Below, one piece after another: positions 22,966 through 34,563 of a DNA stretch of 45,755 bases (positions within the stretch are counted from its first letter, which is position 1; each line of letters starts with the position of its first letter). A program made the translations under genes and the position numbers. The stretch is from Saccoglossus kowalevskii (Eukaryota; Hemichordata; Enteropneusta; Harrimaniidae), in NCBI RefSeq assembly GCF_000003605.2, contig NW_003147283.1, positions 43,750 through 89,504 of the forward strand. The letters run 5' to 3'. The notes below the pieces were generated by a model. It saw only the letters and a program-made list of their open reading frames with translations, was not told the origin of the DNA and made no database searches.

Positions 22966-23270
22966 ATTTAAGTAAGTCAGAACTGAAAGTTTATTTTAAA
23001 AAAATATTGATTTGAAGACTAATATTACATATACATTAATACATAAATTAGCATAGAATTCAAAAATTATAGTTTTATTGCCTTTTGACATTTAGATTTG
23101 CTCATGTGATAAAAAAGGTTATCACCTGATATCACTTATTTGTAGAGTTGTTTCACACTTATCTACTCATGGATGATACTAGTCAATGATGTTACTCATA
23201 TCAACCAGATATACAAACAATTCATACAACATGTATCTGGTGTATAATGGTACAGTAATAATTATATCAA

Positions 23271-23515
23271 ACCTAAATATTATCAATGGTTAATCCCTAA
23301 GTACAAATTTATTTAAACTTTCGGGAAAACCAATGAAACCATAGAAAGATATAGTAAAATTATTTAGACTAATCACATCTGTGGATTACCCCAGAGAGCA
23401 CCCATGTACCAAGTTTCATCTAAATCTGATAAATGGTAGTTGAAATACCTGGGGAACAACTAAACAATGGTTAATTTATGTAAATTATGTAATTAATATT
23501 CATATGTTTCAACAT
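23271..23515 (+). repeat. Single dispersed copy of the ~150-bp AT-rich family
   Basis: Shares CATGTACCAAGTTTCAT, AATCTG and the ATTTATGTAAATTATGTAAT block with the units of the array at 30895-32785. It shows that the array's unit is also dispersed. Confidence 0.6.
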
Positions 23516-23994
23516 AATAGTTGACTTATGGCAGTGATAAATGATATCTTATAATGTCAAAGTGACTCTTTGATAAAATACTGGTGTAGAATGCAATTCT
23601 CCTGTAGTCTGAATTGAGTGTTCTATTCACAACAGCAAGGAGATATCACTCTAGGCTCTAACAAGGGATCATACACTGTGACAATAAGGTTCAAATTTCT
23701 GTACTAGACTATAAATTATCCCATGAGTTAACTGTATAACGTCCACAAGAACCCTATAATGACTCCTTAATATACATTATTTTTTGGAGATATTAGATAT
23801 ACATGTATATCTGTCCTATATAGAACATTCTGGTAAAACATATTTGATATTTATATTGTACATCTAGAATAGAACCTGTAGGGGAGAAATGTACATAGTG
23901 TATGAGTATATTTATATTATAAGTAGGGTTAGGTTTTAAAATTGATTTATTTATAGTCACGACCAACTGACAATGAATCCCCTTGTGTTGCCAG
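23516..23994. other. No gene seen
   Basis: AT-rich sequence leading up to a possible acceptor site. Confidence 0.4.
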
Positions 23995-24165
23995 GGAGAT
24001 GTCTTTGCTATAGTATACAGCTACAAAGGCATTGTGCAGTACACACTCACAAGTGAACGTAAATTAACATACAATGCTTGGATGAAAGGTCATGTCAGTT
24101 GGGAGTCGGTCCAATTAAAATTCTACCCCATATGTGCAGGCTCTATTATTGTTAGTTATTTTTAG
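23995..24165 (+). CDS. Candidate terminal exon, unrecognised protein
   Basis: A pyrimidine-rich acceptor (CCCCTTGTGTTGCCAG) ends at 23994. The frame then reads GDVFAIVYSYKGIVQYTLTS and later AWMKGHVSWESVQLKFYP before a stop at 24163-24165. The alternation of hydrophobic and polar residues and the aromatic content look like a beta-rich domain, more protein-like than most open frames here. I cannot name the family and see no partner exon nearby, so it could be a chance open frame. Confidence 0.25.
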   Translation, partial: GDVFAIVYSYKGIVQYTLTSERKLTYNAWMKGHVSWESVQLKFYPICAGSIIVSYF

Positions 24166-25732
24166 ACTTACTCCCCCCCCCCTGTGGTACTCTGATTTCA
24201 CAAACAGTTGATCCTATATTTTCAAATATGTAGTGTTACCTACATAACAACGTGAAGTTTCTCACATAGTATTGATCTGATGATATTGAGTTATGTTTGT
24301 TTCTTTCTCTTCTCCTTCAAGATACATCATTGTAAAAAAAAAAATGGCCACCTGTTAGCCATCATCCAGTTGATTCCAAAATCCAATTGTATACATGTAA
24401 ATTAATAAAATTTGCCTATATTATGCTAAATTTTTATTTTTATTTTAGTGAATTACTCACAGACCTTCAAACAACTTCATAGATACCTTTCACAAGTAAA
24501 CCTGCTTTTCTTTTTAAGATTTGTTTGATTAAGACTTGCTGCACATTATGTTGATATGGTACAAAATTAAACAAGAAATTACTGGAAAATGCATAAAAAT
24601 GAGCAAATGATTAAAATGTTTGCAGCAAATTATGAAATTCAAATCACTGCATATAAATTTTTTTAAAACAAACTGGTCACTAAAAGATGATCTATGATTA
24701 CATTGCAAAAGCCACCAGTAAGTATTGTGTCATATAAGTTGACACAGGATTTAAAAACAAAATGGCTGCCAGCCAAGCACCTGTGGTTGGTATTATAGCA
24801 TGTCTAAACTTTGTCCTAACTTGGTGTATGCAACAAATTACAAAGCTACAAAACACAATCAAGACACCAAAGATGAAGTAAATTATGTATAGTTTACGAT
24901 TAGAAAATTTATAATGTTATGTAGCTAACTATTATTCCTATAAATGATGATTTAAAGAAGTGTTATTTGCATAATAATTAAGGCTTGTTCCCATATAAGG
25001 GCATAAGATACTCCTGTGCTATAACCTTGACATTGATACAACCAATCAAATCTATTCTCATTAATTGCTGACACACACATATAAGTGCATAGCAACAAAA
25101 CAATACATGCCTTCCATTAAAATCATTCAAAATAACATAGTTTGAAATATTCATAGAAACCACAAAGACATCACAGACCATTTTAGATGGACCAATTAAA
25201 TACTGTTAATGATTACAATACCTGGCCTAGAGCCAACATATATTGATGAATTTGTTCCTGCTTGAACAGAAGGAAAAAAGTCACTGCTAAAAATAAGTGC
25301 TCAAGAGAATTTACAAGTAAATATAATTGTAAACGTAAGCAAACACAAATGCTATCTCTGTTGCTATTGACATTACTGGTAGTAGAGGATTACCTAACCG
25401 ACACTCCTCCAAATTTAACAGAGAGGGCGCTGTAAAAAAAGGACCCATCAAAATGAAAACAAAGATAACCATTTAAAATCTAAAAGGCATCTAAAAATCG
25501 AAATGAATTGGTCTTTGTGATAAAAGTAATTCATGCTACTGTGATATTGACACATCATGAAGCTGACAGCTATGTATCGGTGAATTTCAATGACTTTTCA
25601 GTTAGTCCCATTAATCATATATTGATTGATCTACCAATTTAAACTAAATCTAAGCATGCATGCTAGAGATATTTTCTTTGAAAACAGGGATGATCGAGTG
25701 TTGGTAATTTTTTAATGTGTATTATGCTATGC
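24166..25732. other. No gene seen; fragments of family Y
   Basis: Poly-C at 24174-24182. AAAATGGCCACCTGTTAGCC at about 24343 and AAAATGGCTGCCAGCC at about 24760 are fragments resembling the family Y body. AGAGGGCGCT occurs at about 25422. Confidence 0.4.
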
Positions 25733-25784
25733 CCAAGACCATGGAGGTATAAACAGATGTTTATACCGGCCTCCATGCCAAGAC
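25733..25784. repeat. 38-bp palindrome flanked by 7-bp direct repeats
   Basis: Two copies of CCAAGAC (25733-25739 and 25778-25784) exactly abut a 38-bp segment. That segment folds as CATGGA + GGTATAAAC, loop AGAT, GTTTATACC, a 4-base bulge GGCC, then TCCATG. The geometry (direct repeats immediately outside an inverted repeat) is that of an inserted miniature foldback element with its target duplication. Confidence 0.7.
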
Positions 25785-26324
25785 TAACCTGTCAACCCCT
25801 CCTCTATAATAGAAGAGTCTAAAGTGCTCAGTTGACAATTAAGTAACAGGGGTAATTTAATAGCATTTTCTTTTCTTCAAAGAAAAATAATCAAAGTATT
25901 AGTGGGTCATACAAGGTTACAGAGTGTCCTTACTAATCACAAACAAAGAATGGCAACAATTGAAAAATGGCTATCCTTGATAAAAGAGTAAAAAAACTTA
26001 AATGTGTAAGTTGTCAGGGACAATGTAAACAAATGATGGTAATTACTCCCTGCATGTTATGAAAACATAATATGTTTAAACATGCTCTCTTGTAATGTAC
26101 CACCTGGTTCAGCTCTCACTGCAAGCACTCCCATGTGATGTGCAATTCAACTCAATTGTTGGGCATCATTCCCAACTATTCAAAGACAAATTTGTCAATC
26201 ACACATGATGATGATGACTTCAAAAGATGATGTAATAATAAAAAAGATTAGCAACTATATTCAATCAAGAAATGAAAATGCCATTTGATATGTAACACTT
26301 GCTTTATCACATTAACAATTAACT
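25785..26324. other. No gene seen
   Basis: AT-rich sequence without notable frames. Confidence 0.45.
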
Positions 26325-26428
26325 TTCTTTTTGTAGTGGTAGTTATGACAACTAATCTTTATTGGTATTAAATGATAGAAACATTGTATTTCTAAGGATG
26401 CAATAAAGTTGTTATTATTATTATTACT
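26325..26428 (+). repeat. LINE/SINE-type 3' tail with (TTA)n, third copy
   Basis: Ends TTTCTAAGGATGCAATAAAG followed by TTGTTATTATTATTATTA. Same family as 2187-2282. Confidence 0.6.
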
Positions 26429-27334
26429 CATATACATAGCCTGCTAAAAGCCTCTAGGGATAGCCAGAATGAATGAGAAACAATGGCATCAGGAGGCAAT
26501 GTAATGATATTTCTTAACCATACTTGAATGGAGTGAGTCTTAAAATAAAGGCATTTGGTTTGCCGTACTTGTAAACCCTTGTTACCTGTATGTCACATGC
26601 AGTATTACATACATTAAGTACTTTGCTATTCGAAATAATGATTGGTGGCAAAAGTACATTTTGGAATACAAATTCTGTTCTTGTTACCGTACATCTTAAA
26701 GCGCTACACTATAGACAATTTGGATTTTATAGTTTTCATAAATCACTAAGTAAAGCGATGTGATACTGCCTCCTTTAATTCTTCATGCTAACAGGAAGTT
26801 GTATTTGTACTATTAGATGCCCCCACTATGGGCATGCATACACAGCTCATTTTCTATTTGAATTAGTTTTCTTAATAACTTGATTTACCAAATAACATTT
26901 TGAAATTAAATATTAATATGTAAATGGTTTCAATTTCAACAAAACAAAAGACATAGTTTTACATAGTTTGATTTGAACCAAAATAAACAATTTTTTTTAT
27001 CTTACAGGCAGATCTACCGGGAATATGATTCTAACAGAACAAATATATGATATTTGAGAAACGAATGCATGGGAATAAGAGAATTAGCCATGATAGCTGA
27101 TAGACTGAATACTCGTATTATGTTTCAATCAACTAATATGATATAACCAATGGGGTTATTTTGAGGTTACCCGTAATAAACACACAGAAATGTCATGCAT
27201 TGTATTATGGTCTAAGCCACAGATATAAACCAGGTCTTCAAACAAATGATACCAGAAGATAACCTTTTTATTAACTTCTGGAATTTTCCGGAATACATTT
27301 TTAATTTGTTACACATAGTAAAGCTAGTCCAATT
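26429..27334. other. No gene seen
   Basis: AT-rich DNA; the open frame from 27246 owes its length to the repeat that follows. Confidence 0.45.
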
Positions 27335-27504
27335 CTGTTCAGTTATGGCCTTGGTGGTTTTCAAAGATCACCAGAATATTACGGTATTTCACTGTTCAGT
27401 TATGGCCATGGTGGTTTTCAAAGATCACCAGAATATTACGGTATTTCACTGTTCAGTTATGGCCATGGTGGTTTTCAAAGATCACCAGAATATTACGGTA
27501 TTTT
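27335..27504. repeat. 57-bp tandem repeat, three copies
   Basis: Units start CTGTTCAGTTATGGCC at 27335, 27392 and 27449. They differ at only one or two positions. The unit is 19 codons long, so the plus frame repeats SVMAMVVFKDHQNITVF. This lies in a 103-codon open frame, but there is no other sign of coding. Confidence 0.95.
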
Positions 27505-28527
27505 CAGCCATTTACATTTTTTTAAATAAACTTTCAGTTTGCATTATTCATACTTAGTTTCAAAGCGTAATTTGAGGAACGATTGTTATCACATGAGTGT
27601 GATAAAAGAACTGACACAGTCACTTGAGTTGTTTGATTTATTCTTCGGTTATAGATACTGCTTGAATACGCATCAAATGACAACGTTTAAAGTGAATATG
27701 GTGATGTTTAACCTGTACCATGTCAGCAGCAATAATTGTCACTAAAGAACTCAGTGGTGAATGATATGTACCATTGTCTTGATAATACAAGGTTATACTG
27801 CAATATCACTTGTTCATATAACTGTGTTTATACAGTGCACATTAGAATACACATTAAAATCACAGGTGAGTCAACTTAGACATGACTAGTTATATACCCT
27901 ATACATGTATATAAACCCTAAATATATAATATGTTTTTGAAATTCAGTCCCTCACCCCTTGGCTATTATCATAATTTTTTCGTCGACAGAGTGATTTACA
28001 TCGTCAATTTTGGTTCCCCAAGTGTCTCTAATGAATAACCTATCTAATCGTCGGACTGAATTAATGATACATGTATTATCAAAAAATCATAGAGAAGATT
28101 TGGCGAAAATCGGTAGTTTTTTGCATTAGCATATTTTTGCTCGAAAACATAGGAGCGATAAGACTCGATTTTCAAGGAAGCAGGTTGTTTGGATTGGACT
28201 GTTTCTTATGTTTCGAGTTGGTTGTGAGTCTCAAAACATGACTTGTTACTCTAATGAAAACTTGTGGTATTGTGGGTTAACTTTTTTTCATTGTGACCAA
28301 CACTGAAAAAAGGAATTGTTGCATGATTCATACGCAAATTTGATGATAAATTTAGTGTACCATATCTTTTTTTAAATGAGACTCATTTTCCTAGAGATTT
28401 ATGTAAGTCAATAATTTTTGTTTTTATTTATATGACATAACGGTGGGCTTTTAAACTTGCTGCTTTTTCATTTTTTATTTTCATTTTGTTTGACCCTTTG
28501 ATTGACATTATTTTTTCGGGCACATCA
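27505..28527. other. No gene seen
   Basis: The 68-codon frame at 27539-27745 is not recognised. Otherwise AT-rich. Confidence 0.45.
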
Positions 28528-28660
28528 AAAATTGCTGTGTAAACGTGTTCGGCTTCAATAAATCTTGGGTTGAGCTCAGATAGGACTAAGCCCTGACACG
28601 GCCCTGACCAGTTAAACACATAGGGCTGGAATCATGCCCTCTATCTATCTATTTTCGACT
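28528..28660 (+). mobile_element. Degraded fragment of the 872-bp element family of 40577-41448
   Basis: Shares, in the same order as 40640-40795, a GTTCGGCT(T/C)CAATAAA block, GGGTTGAGC, GCCCTGAC-CGGCCCTGACC and ATCATGCCCTC. Substitutions are frequent and I cannot find its termini. Confidence 0.55.
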
Positions 28661-28794
28661 ATGTTCAATTCAAATCATGGCATCTCATTTGGTTCAAACG
28701 AAATAAACACACAAGAGATAAATTAGGTGGGGGAAGCAAAAGTTTGTTGTGTAAAAAAAATATTAATAGAGCAAATACTTTTATTATTTCAATC

Positions 28795-28925
28795 GTTTCA
28801 CCACCAGTTCCCTCTTTTCATCACAAATCCACAAAATAGTCCTGTTTATAGTCTGCACTTTCCATCAGAAGAATAGGACAAAAATGAAAAATTAAGGTTC
28901 ATTTCGAGTGCAGAAAAAGTGCAGA
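28795..28925 (+). repeat. Family Z, partial copy
   Basis: Starts GTTTCACCACCAGTTCCCTC and continues with TTTTCATCACAAAT, AGTCTGCACTTTCC and TTAAGGTTCATTTC, as in the other copies. Confidence 0.7.
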
Positions 28926-29164
28926 AAAATTTAGTACTGCAACCAGACAAAAGACTGTCTGTATAGACATGAAGGTTGTTATTACTAATCATACACTTTA
29001 TTACTGTATAGCTGTAATAGGTTACACCATACAATGCAAAAATCTCTTGTATTAGCTGTGATATGGTAATTAATAAGATACATGACAGAAGACGCACACT
29101 CTTACTGGGTGGGCCTGTCATTCAGCAAGTAAACAATCACACACACATTCATGGTTATTACCGG

Positions 29165-29770
29165 TAGTCCCTGTTCGGACAAAGTCCGAAAACGGGGACT
29201 TATAATTCGATCTCCGTGCGTCTATGCATCTGTGTGTCCGTGCTTCTGTGTGTCTGTGCGTCCGCCCGTCCGTCCAGAGTCATAACTCAGAATCCCTTGG
29301 ACCGATTCAGTTCATTCTTTGCATGCGCCTAGTACCTTATATGCACATGCAGTCGATTCAAAATGGCCGACTGGCAGCCATCTTGTTTTTTGAAAATGTT
29401 GTATTTTGGACATACTTTGTCAGTTGTCATTCAAACTTTGTACATAGATTATACATGTTAGGATACATGTCCATGACGATTTATTTCGCAATTGGATCAA
29501 AGATGGTCGACTGGCAGGCATTTTTTTTTTATGCGGTATCTTGGACGTGCTCTGTCAGTTTTCATTCAAATTTGGCACATACATGTACTTTATACATGTT
29601 AGGATGCATGTCCATGACAATTTGTTTCAAAATCTGGTCAAGGATGGCCGATTGACAGCCATCGTATTTTGCACATACATCATACATATCAGTGTGTTTC
29701 ATAATCAGATCAAAGATGGCCGAATAATGGCTGTTTTTATTTTTGGCCATATTACTACTACACGGAACAC
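29165..29770 (+). repeat. Dispersed family Y: terminal hairpin, GTCC-rich head, ~140-bp body units
   Basis: A hairpin at 29165-29201 (GTCCCTGTTCGGAC, loop AAA, GTCCGAAAACGGGGAC) is followed by a head rich in GTGTGTCC and CCGTCCGTCC and by AGTCATAACTCAGAATCCC. The body repeats every ~140 bp the block TCAAAATGGCCGACTGGCAG (about 29357, 29498, 29637; a shorter step to 29709). The 143-codon frame here is a by-product of these repeats. Other copies are at 7913-8740 and 34300-35475, in reverse orientation. Confidence 0.75.
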
Positions 29771-30554
29771 GTGTTTTGATGTAAATAAACAATCTGTTGT
29801 ATACGCCACTTGGAACTCAAGTTTCAAGGACACGCTCGCGACAACCCCTCAGCTTTAATATGACGAGCACAAAGAGATCTTAATTTAACAGGGACTGTGT
29901 CATTTTCAATGACTTGTAATTTCAATAATAAAGTCAATGTATCTCAGTTTTTTACACCCCAGTGACGAGTTCACTATTTTTTTCTCATTTACAAATTTTG
30001 GAAGAATTTGTCTCTCAATGACTTTCAGTGGTTTGCTGTACAACTATTTCCACTCGTTTTGGAAAAACTAGAAAAACATAGAGCTACAGTTGATATGGCA
30101 TAGTTCATCAATCTTTCATTTTTCTAGAATCATTAAAACATTTGAGGGAGGCTTTCTACAGGTGATGTGGTTACAAATATATCAAAGAAAATTCCACAAA
30201 GTTTGGTTATACATACATGTAATCATTCAGGAGATACTGAGAAAGTTTGAAATTAAGATTAAGTATGTATCAAAGAAAGCTTAGAAAGAACTCCCGTGTG
30301 CTGAGGGTATTGGAGACATGAAGTACAAATAACGAACACTGTATTTAATCTTCATTACACATTGCAAAATACATGACATTACGGCAAGATTTGTTTTCAC
30401 ATATAATATTTTCAAAAGAAATCAAAACTAATAACGAAAAATTTCAATTTACAATGACAATAACAACCAAAACCTCAATTAAGCATGTTGCACAATTTAT
30501 TTTCATGGCATTCCAACAACGCACAAAAAACATGTGATTTGAACTTAATATATT
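29771..30554. other. No gene seen
   Basis: AT-rich; the 64-codon frame at 30090-30284 has no motif. Confidence 0.45.
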
Positions 30555-30692
30555 TTTTATTTAGTTTTTAAAATTCTTACTAACTTGTTATATTTTATTT
30601 TTCTGTATTGATTAATATTTCCATTGCTATATACTGAGAGAAATGTATATTTCTAAATATGCAATAAACAATTATTATTATTATTATTATTA
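30555..30692 (+). repeat. LINE/SINE-type 3' tail with (ATT)n, fourth copy
   Basis: Ends TTTCTAAATATGCAATAAAC and then an (ATT)7-like run at about 30671-30692. Confidence 0.6.
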
Positions 30693-30894
30693 AAGCATGG
30701 TATTTATTGCATACAAAATCATTAGAATATGTCTTATTTTGACCATAGATTTGTTTTTGTCATTGATTTTACAGCAGGCATATGTGCTTCCTATAAAGAA
30801 ATAATCAGGGTGGCTCCAAGTAACTATGGTTTAACAAGTAGAAATATCTATCAGCAACAGTACTTAGTACATTACAGTTACAGATTATATAAAA

Positions 30895-32785
30895 GCACCT
30901 ATGTACATGTACCTAGTTTTATTAGATATCTGTGGAACACCTATAAATAAGTTAATTTATGCAAATTAGGTAATTAGTAAGCTCAAAGTCTATGTACTGA
31001 GTTTCATTGAATCTGATGTGTGGTTGAGATTTTGATTGAAAGTTAAATATTGGCTAATTTATATGCAAATCAAGTAATTAATATGCATGGGTCTCAACTG
31101 GAATTATCTTAGAGTGGCTATGTACCATGTTTCNNNNNNNNNNNNNNNNNNNNNNNNNNNNNNNNNNNNNNNNNNNNNNNNNNNNNNNNNNNNNNNNNNN
31201 NNNNNNNNNNNNNNNNNNNNNNNNNNNNNNNNNNNNNNNNNNNNNNNNNNNNNNNNNNNNNNNNNNNNNNNNNNNNNNNNNNNNNNNNNNNNNNNNNNNN
31301 NNNNNNNNNNNNNNNNNNNNNNNNNNNNNNNNNNNNNNNNNNNNNNNNNNNNNNNNNNNNNNNNNNNNNNNNNNNNNNNNNNNNNNNNNNNNNNNNNNNN
31401 NNNNNNNNNNNNNNNNNNNNNNNNNNNNNNNNNNNNNNNNNNNNNNNNNNNNNNNNNNNNNNNNNATTAAAATCTGTTGAATGGTACTTGAGAAACACAG
31501 AAAAATGTATAAAATTGCCTAATTAATTTGCTAATTAAATAATTAATATGCATGGGATTTAAACCAAAAACTAATCAGTACTGTGTATTATCCCAGAACA
31601 TCTATGTATCAAGTTTCATTGCAAGCTGTCTAATGGTATACAAATGTATGAGAAAAAGTGAAAATGCTTAAAATTGTCTAATTAATTTGCTAATTAAATA
31701 ATATTATACATAGAATTTAAACCAAAACTAATCAACACTGTGCATTATCCCAGCACATCTATATGAGTTTCATTGAAATCTGTTTAATGGTATACAAATG
31801 TATGAGAAAAAGTGAAAATGCTTAAAATTGTCTAATTAATTTGCTAATTAAATAATATTATGCATAGAATTTAAACCAAAACTAATCAACACTGTGTATT
31901 ATCCCAGAACATCTATATGAGTTTCATTGAAATCTGTTTAATACTAATACATTGTAGCACGACAAATAAGTGAAAATGATTAAAATTGGCTAATTAATAT
32001 GCAAATTAGGTAATATTATGCACAGATTTCAACCTAAAACTAATCAGCATTAATGACCATGTACCAAGTTTCATTGAAATCTGTTTAATAGCAAAAGAGA
32101 AACAAATGAAAATGCTTAAAAGTGGCCAATTGATACGCAAATTAGGCAATTAATATGCACAGAATTTCAACATTTTTTTTTTCAGGTCTGAGTATTATCC
32201 TAGCGTATCTATGTACCAAGTTTCATTGCAATCTGTCCAATGGTATATGAGAAAAAGTGAAATGATTAAAATTGCTAATTAATTTGCTAATTAAATAATA
32301 ATATGCACAGGATTTAAACCAAAACTAATCAACACTGCGTATTATCCCTGAACATCTATATGAGTTTCATTTAAATCGTTTTAATACTACCAGCAATAGC
32401 AAGAGAAACAAGTGAAAATGTTTAAAATTAGCTAATTAATATGCAAATTAGATAATAATATGCACGGATTTCAACCTAAAACTAATTAGGTCTGAGCATT
32501 ATCCCAGATCATATATGTACCAAGTTTCATTGAAATCTTTTTAATAGTATACGAGAAACATGTGAAAATTCTCAAAATTGGCTAATTAAATAAGCAAATT
32601 AGGTATTTAACATGTACGAATTTCAACAAAAAACTAATCAGGTCTGAGCATTACCCCAGAGCATCTATGTACCAAGTTAAATTGAAATTTGTTTAACAGT
32701 ATATGAGAAACAAGTGAAAATGTTTAAAAATGGGTAATTAATATGCAAATTAGGTAATTTATATGTACGGTTTTCAACCGAAAAC
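30895..32785 (+). repeat. ~150-bp AT-rich tandem array, roughly 13 units, with a sequence gap
   Basis: The landmark GTTTCATTGAAATCTG-like recurs at about 31001, 31129, 31613, 31767, 31921, 32068, 32220, 32363, 32523 and 32676, spaced 128-160 bp. Each unit also has GCTAATTAATATGCAAATTA-type and CATTATCCCAGAGCATCTAT-type blocks. Units at 31613-31950 are closest to each other; the ends are most diverged. ATGCAAAT, the POU-octamer word, is intact in several units. The Ns at 31134-31465 lie inside the array, so its true length is unknown. Confidence 0.9.
31134..31465. other. Assembly gap (332 Ns)
   Basis: Unsequenced bases inside the tandem array; probably unresolved repeat units. Any open frame across it is meaningless. 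Confidence 1.
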
Positions 32786-32792
32786 GAAAACG

Positions 32793-32830
32793 CGCACACA
32801 TACACACACACACACACACACAGATACACA
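32793..32830. repeat. (CA)n microsatellite
   Basis: About 13 CA units with minor interruptions, immediately after the tandem array. Confidence 0.9.
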
Positions 32831-34061
32831 GATGCACTAACATGGGAGTCAAAAATTATTGATATATTAATTTTGCATTTCTAGAGATCTGGCAGCACAT
32901 CAATATTGCAAAAAGGGAGTACTAACTATAATATATTTACAATGTGGGTGGTGTAGTCAATTGATAAATTGATGCTTTAGAAGGGATTTGACAATCTACA
33001 ATTTTCACAGCAATTCATCAATAAACCAATTTTCCTTCTCAGATAAAAAGTCAATAATTTGATACAATCAATCAACACATCGTCACCTTGGGAAGGCAGG
33101 TGGTCCAAAACCATTGATTGAATCCATCACATAGATGAATTATACACTGGTAAAAATAAATTGGAATTACATAGATCCAATGAAAATATAGGTCAATAAC
33201 TTGAAAAGAATGAAACTGAAAATTGAATCAATAATTTATCAAATTTAAGTTACATGAAATTTTCTGTTTCTTTAATTGTATTTGCTTGTATGATTTAAAG
33301 TTATGGCTTGAATTGATGTTGCTAAGCAACCAGAATAAACCCAGAAGAGGATAGTAAACTTCATTGTTGGGTCTTCATAAGATGTCCTTTTTCAGCGTCA
33401 ACCTGTGTAATACAACGCCTTACAGGCTGAATTTGGCTAAAATAAAGTTCTGCCATTTACACACGGAACTTGATACTTATTTTTACAATTTAAGTTGCTT
33501 TTTATATTTTAGTGAAATATTGTTGAGTCAGTGAAATGTCATACATAAATAAATCTTTGGAATAGCAACAACTGACAATAATAAAATTTATGTTTGAAAT
33601 TTCCCGCTGATTTCAGGTTTTAGCTAGTTTAAAATCGAACGTCCTTGAGTGTGATAAAATCACATGTAGAACGAGAAACTAGCAGCGTAACCGTATTGCA
33701 GATTTACATAATTTTAGGGTCAGTTTATTTTTACAATGACTCTTTAAGTTTCATTTATAATTATTTGGTAAAGAAATAACTGAATTTATTTATTATATTC
33801 ATAAAATATGTGCTGACCGACGACGACTGACTTTCCCTTGTGCAATATGCTCAAATCAATGCATATTGTAGGTTTAAGATTTTCCACCTTGACAACAGAT
33901 ATTGCTCTTGTCTATACTTTTTATATTCATTTTGTTTATTACACAATCAATAGAACAACACATTCCTACAGGACAGTCAGAAATACTGCACTAATTTACA
34001 ATTTAATATTTGCTTATTCTGTTCAATACGTGCTCTTGACTTCTCATAAAAAGAAACAGGT
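32831..34061. other. No gene seen
   Basis: The 75-codon frame at 33838-34065 is AT-biased and unrecognised. Confidence 0.45.
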
Positions 34062-34230
34062 GTAAATTTGCATATTCATAAATCAGATCCCCTAGGGGAT
34101 TAAAGCAAAGTAACCAAGCCATGAACAACGACCAATAGTGCATTCTGATTTGTGGAGATCAGCGTGAAGGTGGTTGTTCTATTTGTGCATTCATAAATCA
34201 GATTTCCTAGGAGATTGAAGACAAGCCATG
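34062..34230 (+). repeat. Dispersed family X, uninterrupted copy
   Basis: Contains GCCATGAACAACGACCA directly followed by ATAGTGCATTCTGATTTGTG and AGCGTGAAGGTGGTTGTTCT. A block with CATAAATCAGATCCCCTAGG at 34075 recurs, diverged, at 34191 (CATAAATCAGATTTCCTAGG). Confidence 0.6.
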
Positions 34231-34299
34231 CATGGTACATTCCTCATTAGTTATCAAACTTAAGATATATAGTTTTTTTAATAGTAATATAGTTGGAAC

Positions 34300-34563
34300 A
34301 TAAACATGTCAGAGATATGGATCCAGAAAGTGATGTTTGATTATGATGATTTTTTAACACTAAAATGGTTGACATTCAGACATCATCAAACGAGTACTTG
34401 TCCATGTTGAGAGATATTGCTCTGGAACAGTATTAATTACAATAAAATGGCCACTGGTTGGCCATTTTGAAAATATCTGTATATCTATGACATGATGAAT
34501 ATATAAAATCTTAACAAAATCAGTCAAAGCATTAGACTGGCAAAGTCAGAACATCTTTTTTGT
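34300..34563 (-). repeat. Family Y body unit, left of the nested element
   Basis: Contains ATTGCTCTGGAACAGTATTA and AAAATGGCCACTGGTTGGCC, matching the unit on the other side of the nested inverted-repeat element at 35132 onward. Confidence 0.6.

Noticed and set aside
29165-29201. Helitron 3' hairpin
   Set aside because: No CTRR end follows the hairpin at the expected distance in either orientation, and no Rep/helicase remnant is present.
29224-29655. 143-codon open frame with repeated cysteine and histidine
   Set aside because: Follows the ~140-bp body units of dispersed family Y; the similar peptide segments are the repeat translated, not a domain.
31087-31498. Open frames of up to 127 codons on both strands
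   Set aside because: Made almost entirely of the N gap.
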